This document shows, in pieces, positions 60,880 to 64,000 of a DNA stretch of 64,000 bases (within the stretch, counting starts at the first letter, position 1; each line of letters opens with the position of its first letter). The notes below the pieces were generated by a model. That model was not told the DNA's origin. It did not search any database and saw only the letters and a list, made by a program, of their open reading frames with translations. Location of the stretch: positions 1,240,001 to 1,304,000 of the forward strand of contig NZ_JQNQ01000001.1 in assembly GCF_000745315.1 (NCBI RefSeq). Reading direction: 5' to 3'. This DNA comes from Salegentibacter sp. Hel_I_6. GTDB taxonomy: Bacteria > Bacteroidota > Bacteroidia > Flavobacteriales > Flavobacteriaceae. The translations under genes were made by a program, and so were the position numbers.

Positions 60880-60932
60880 TTATCCAATCCTTCCAAGTCA
60901 GTAAAGAATTCTTTAAAATTGAAACATAAAAA

Positions 60933-60962
60933 AACCCTTCACTAAATAAATGATGAAGGGTT
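60933..60962. terminator. Terminator between the usp gene and the rRNA operon
   Basis: AACCCTTC/GAAGGGTT with an A/T-rich loop, flanked by A and T runs on both sides. Confidence 0.8.
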
Positions 60963-60969
60963 CTAAAAA

Positions 60970-60998
60970 AAGGCGGTGACATATTAAATGACCACCTT
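60970..60998 (-). pseudogene. 5S rRNA remnant with internal deletion
   Basis: AAGGCGGTGACATA (60970-60983) and ACCACCTT (60991-60998) match the two ends of the intact 5S gene at 61122-61227 (AAGGCGGTGACATA... and ...ACCACCTT). The intervening 80 or so bases are replaced by TTAAATG. It is flanked by its own hairpin at 60933-60962, in the same order as the real 5S and its terminator. The bases up to 61083 hold only a CCCGC/GCGGG hairpin (61045-61060). Confidence 0.7.
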
Positions 60999-61083
60999 TG
61001 AATACAAGTGCTTGCACGCAGTATGAAAAGCTATGGGAATTAATCCCGCTACGCAGCGGGACCTCATAATTTTATTCCAAAAA

Positions 61084-61115
61084 AAAGACCCTTACAACTT
61101 AATGTAAGGGTCTTT
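61084..61115 (-). terminator. rRNA operon terminator
   Basis: AAAGACCCTTAC/GTAAGGGTCTTT, a 12-bp stem directly after the 5S gene, followed by a T run on the minus strand. Confidence 0.92.
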
Positions 61116-61121
61116 AAAAAA

Positions 61122-61227
<106 letters not shown>

Positions 61228-61324
61228 AAGTCTTTGAGTTTGGCATAACACGTCTTTAAACGTCCTATCCAACTCCTAATAAGTTGACATATTTAAGAAA
61301 CAAAGAATATAGAAGAACTTCAAG

Positions 61325-64000
<2,676 letters not shown>

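Overview
The window is a chromosomal segment of a marine-type member of the Flavobacteriaceae (Bacteroidota). Three things point there: AT-rich DNA, promoters with the Bacteroidota -7 element TAnnTTTG instead of sigma-70 boxes, and gene families typical of the group (long aromatic amino acid hydroxylase, GSCFA protein, DUF4230, DUF5522, BlaI/M56 pairs). The proteins look closest to the Salegentibacter/Christiangramia (Gramella)/Zunongwangia group. That placement is recognition, not a search result. I see no prophage, insertion sequence with transposase, CRISPR array or biosynthetic cluster. Most of the window is housekeeping genome with small accessory islands.

Layout. 0-7 kb: a membrane glycosyltransferase, a YciI protein, a HicAB toxin-antitoxin pair with two tandem operators, a TonB-like lipoprotein, a decayed ExbD-like gene and a BlaI/M56/TPR signalling operon whose leader has taken up palindromic repeats. 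7-13.5 kb: a stress and energy module (Hpf, an uncharacterised 146-residue protein, a P-type cation ATPase, PEP synthase, a small membrane protein). 13.6-18 kb: a Na+/H+ antiporter, LrgAB, a creatininase-family amidohydrolase and a flavin monooxygenase. 18-21.6 kb: two tRNA-Val(TAC) genes, a tRNA remnant, and folC behind the exbB-exbD-tonB operon. 21.8-33 kb: amino-acid and nitrogen metabolism (glutamate-type dehydrogenase, AnmK, acyl-CoA dehydrogenase, GltBD, HemL). 33-45 kb: a wall hydrolase, a PLP enzyme, urocanase, an aromatic amino acid hydroxylase, GSCFA and AlaS. 45-48.4 kb: a collinear M23/MerR/LemA/TPM/TPM run. 48.7-60.9 kb: an outer-membrane receptor, Der, Era, SulP with a possible leader peptide, a conserved unknown, an M1 peptidase, a SpoU methylase and a universal stress protein. 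60.9 kb to the end: the 3' part of an rRNA operon on the minus strand (5S and a truncated 23S), with a 5S remnant beside it.

The strongest unexplained signal is regulatory. Four promoters share a palindrome (TGAT-N4-ATCA, or TGAC-N4-GTCA in one case) that lies exactly 23 bp upstream of a TAnnTTT-type -7 element. They precede hpf, the 146-residue gene, the operon of the small membrane protein, ppsA and the ATPase, and the universal stress gene 46 kb away. The geometry is that of a CRP/FNR-family class II activator site. It ties two uncharacterised proteins to a probable low-oxygen or energy-stress regulon.

Other leads: a 15-residue leader-type ORF ending in Thr-Pro-Pro directly behind a near-ideal promoter upstream of SulP; three intergenic elements with shared terminal inverted repeats and REP-like cores; a palindromic repeat read in frame inside the GSCFA gene; and tandem palindromes between blaI and the DUF456 gene. 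All calls were made by reading the sequence. No homology search, RNA folding or motif scan was run, and by-eye scans for further motif copies were not exhaustive.
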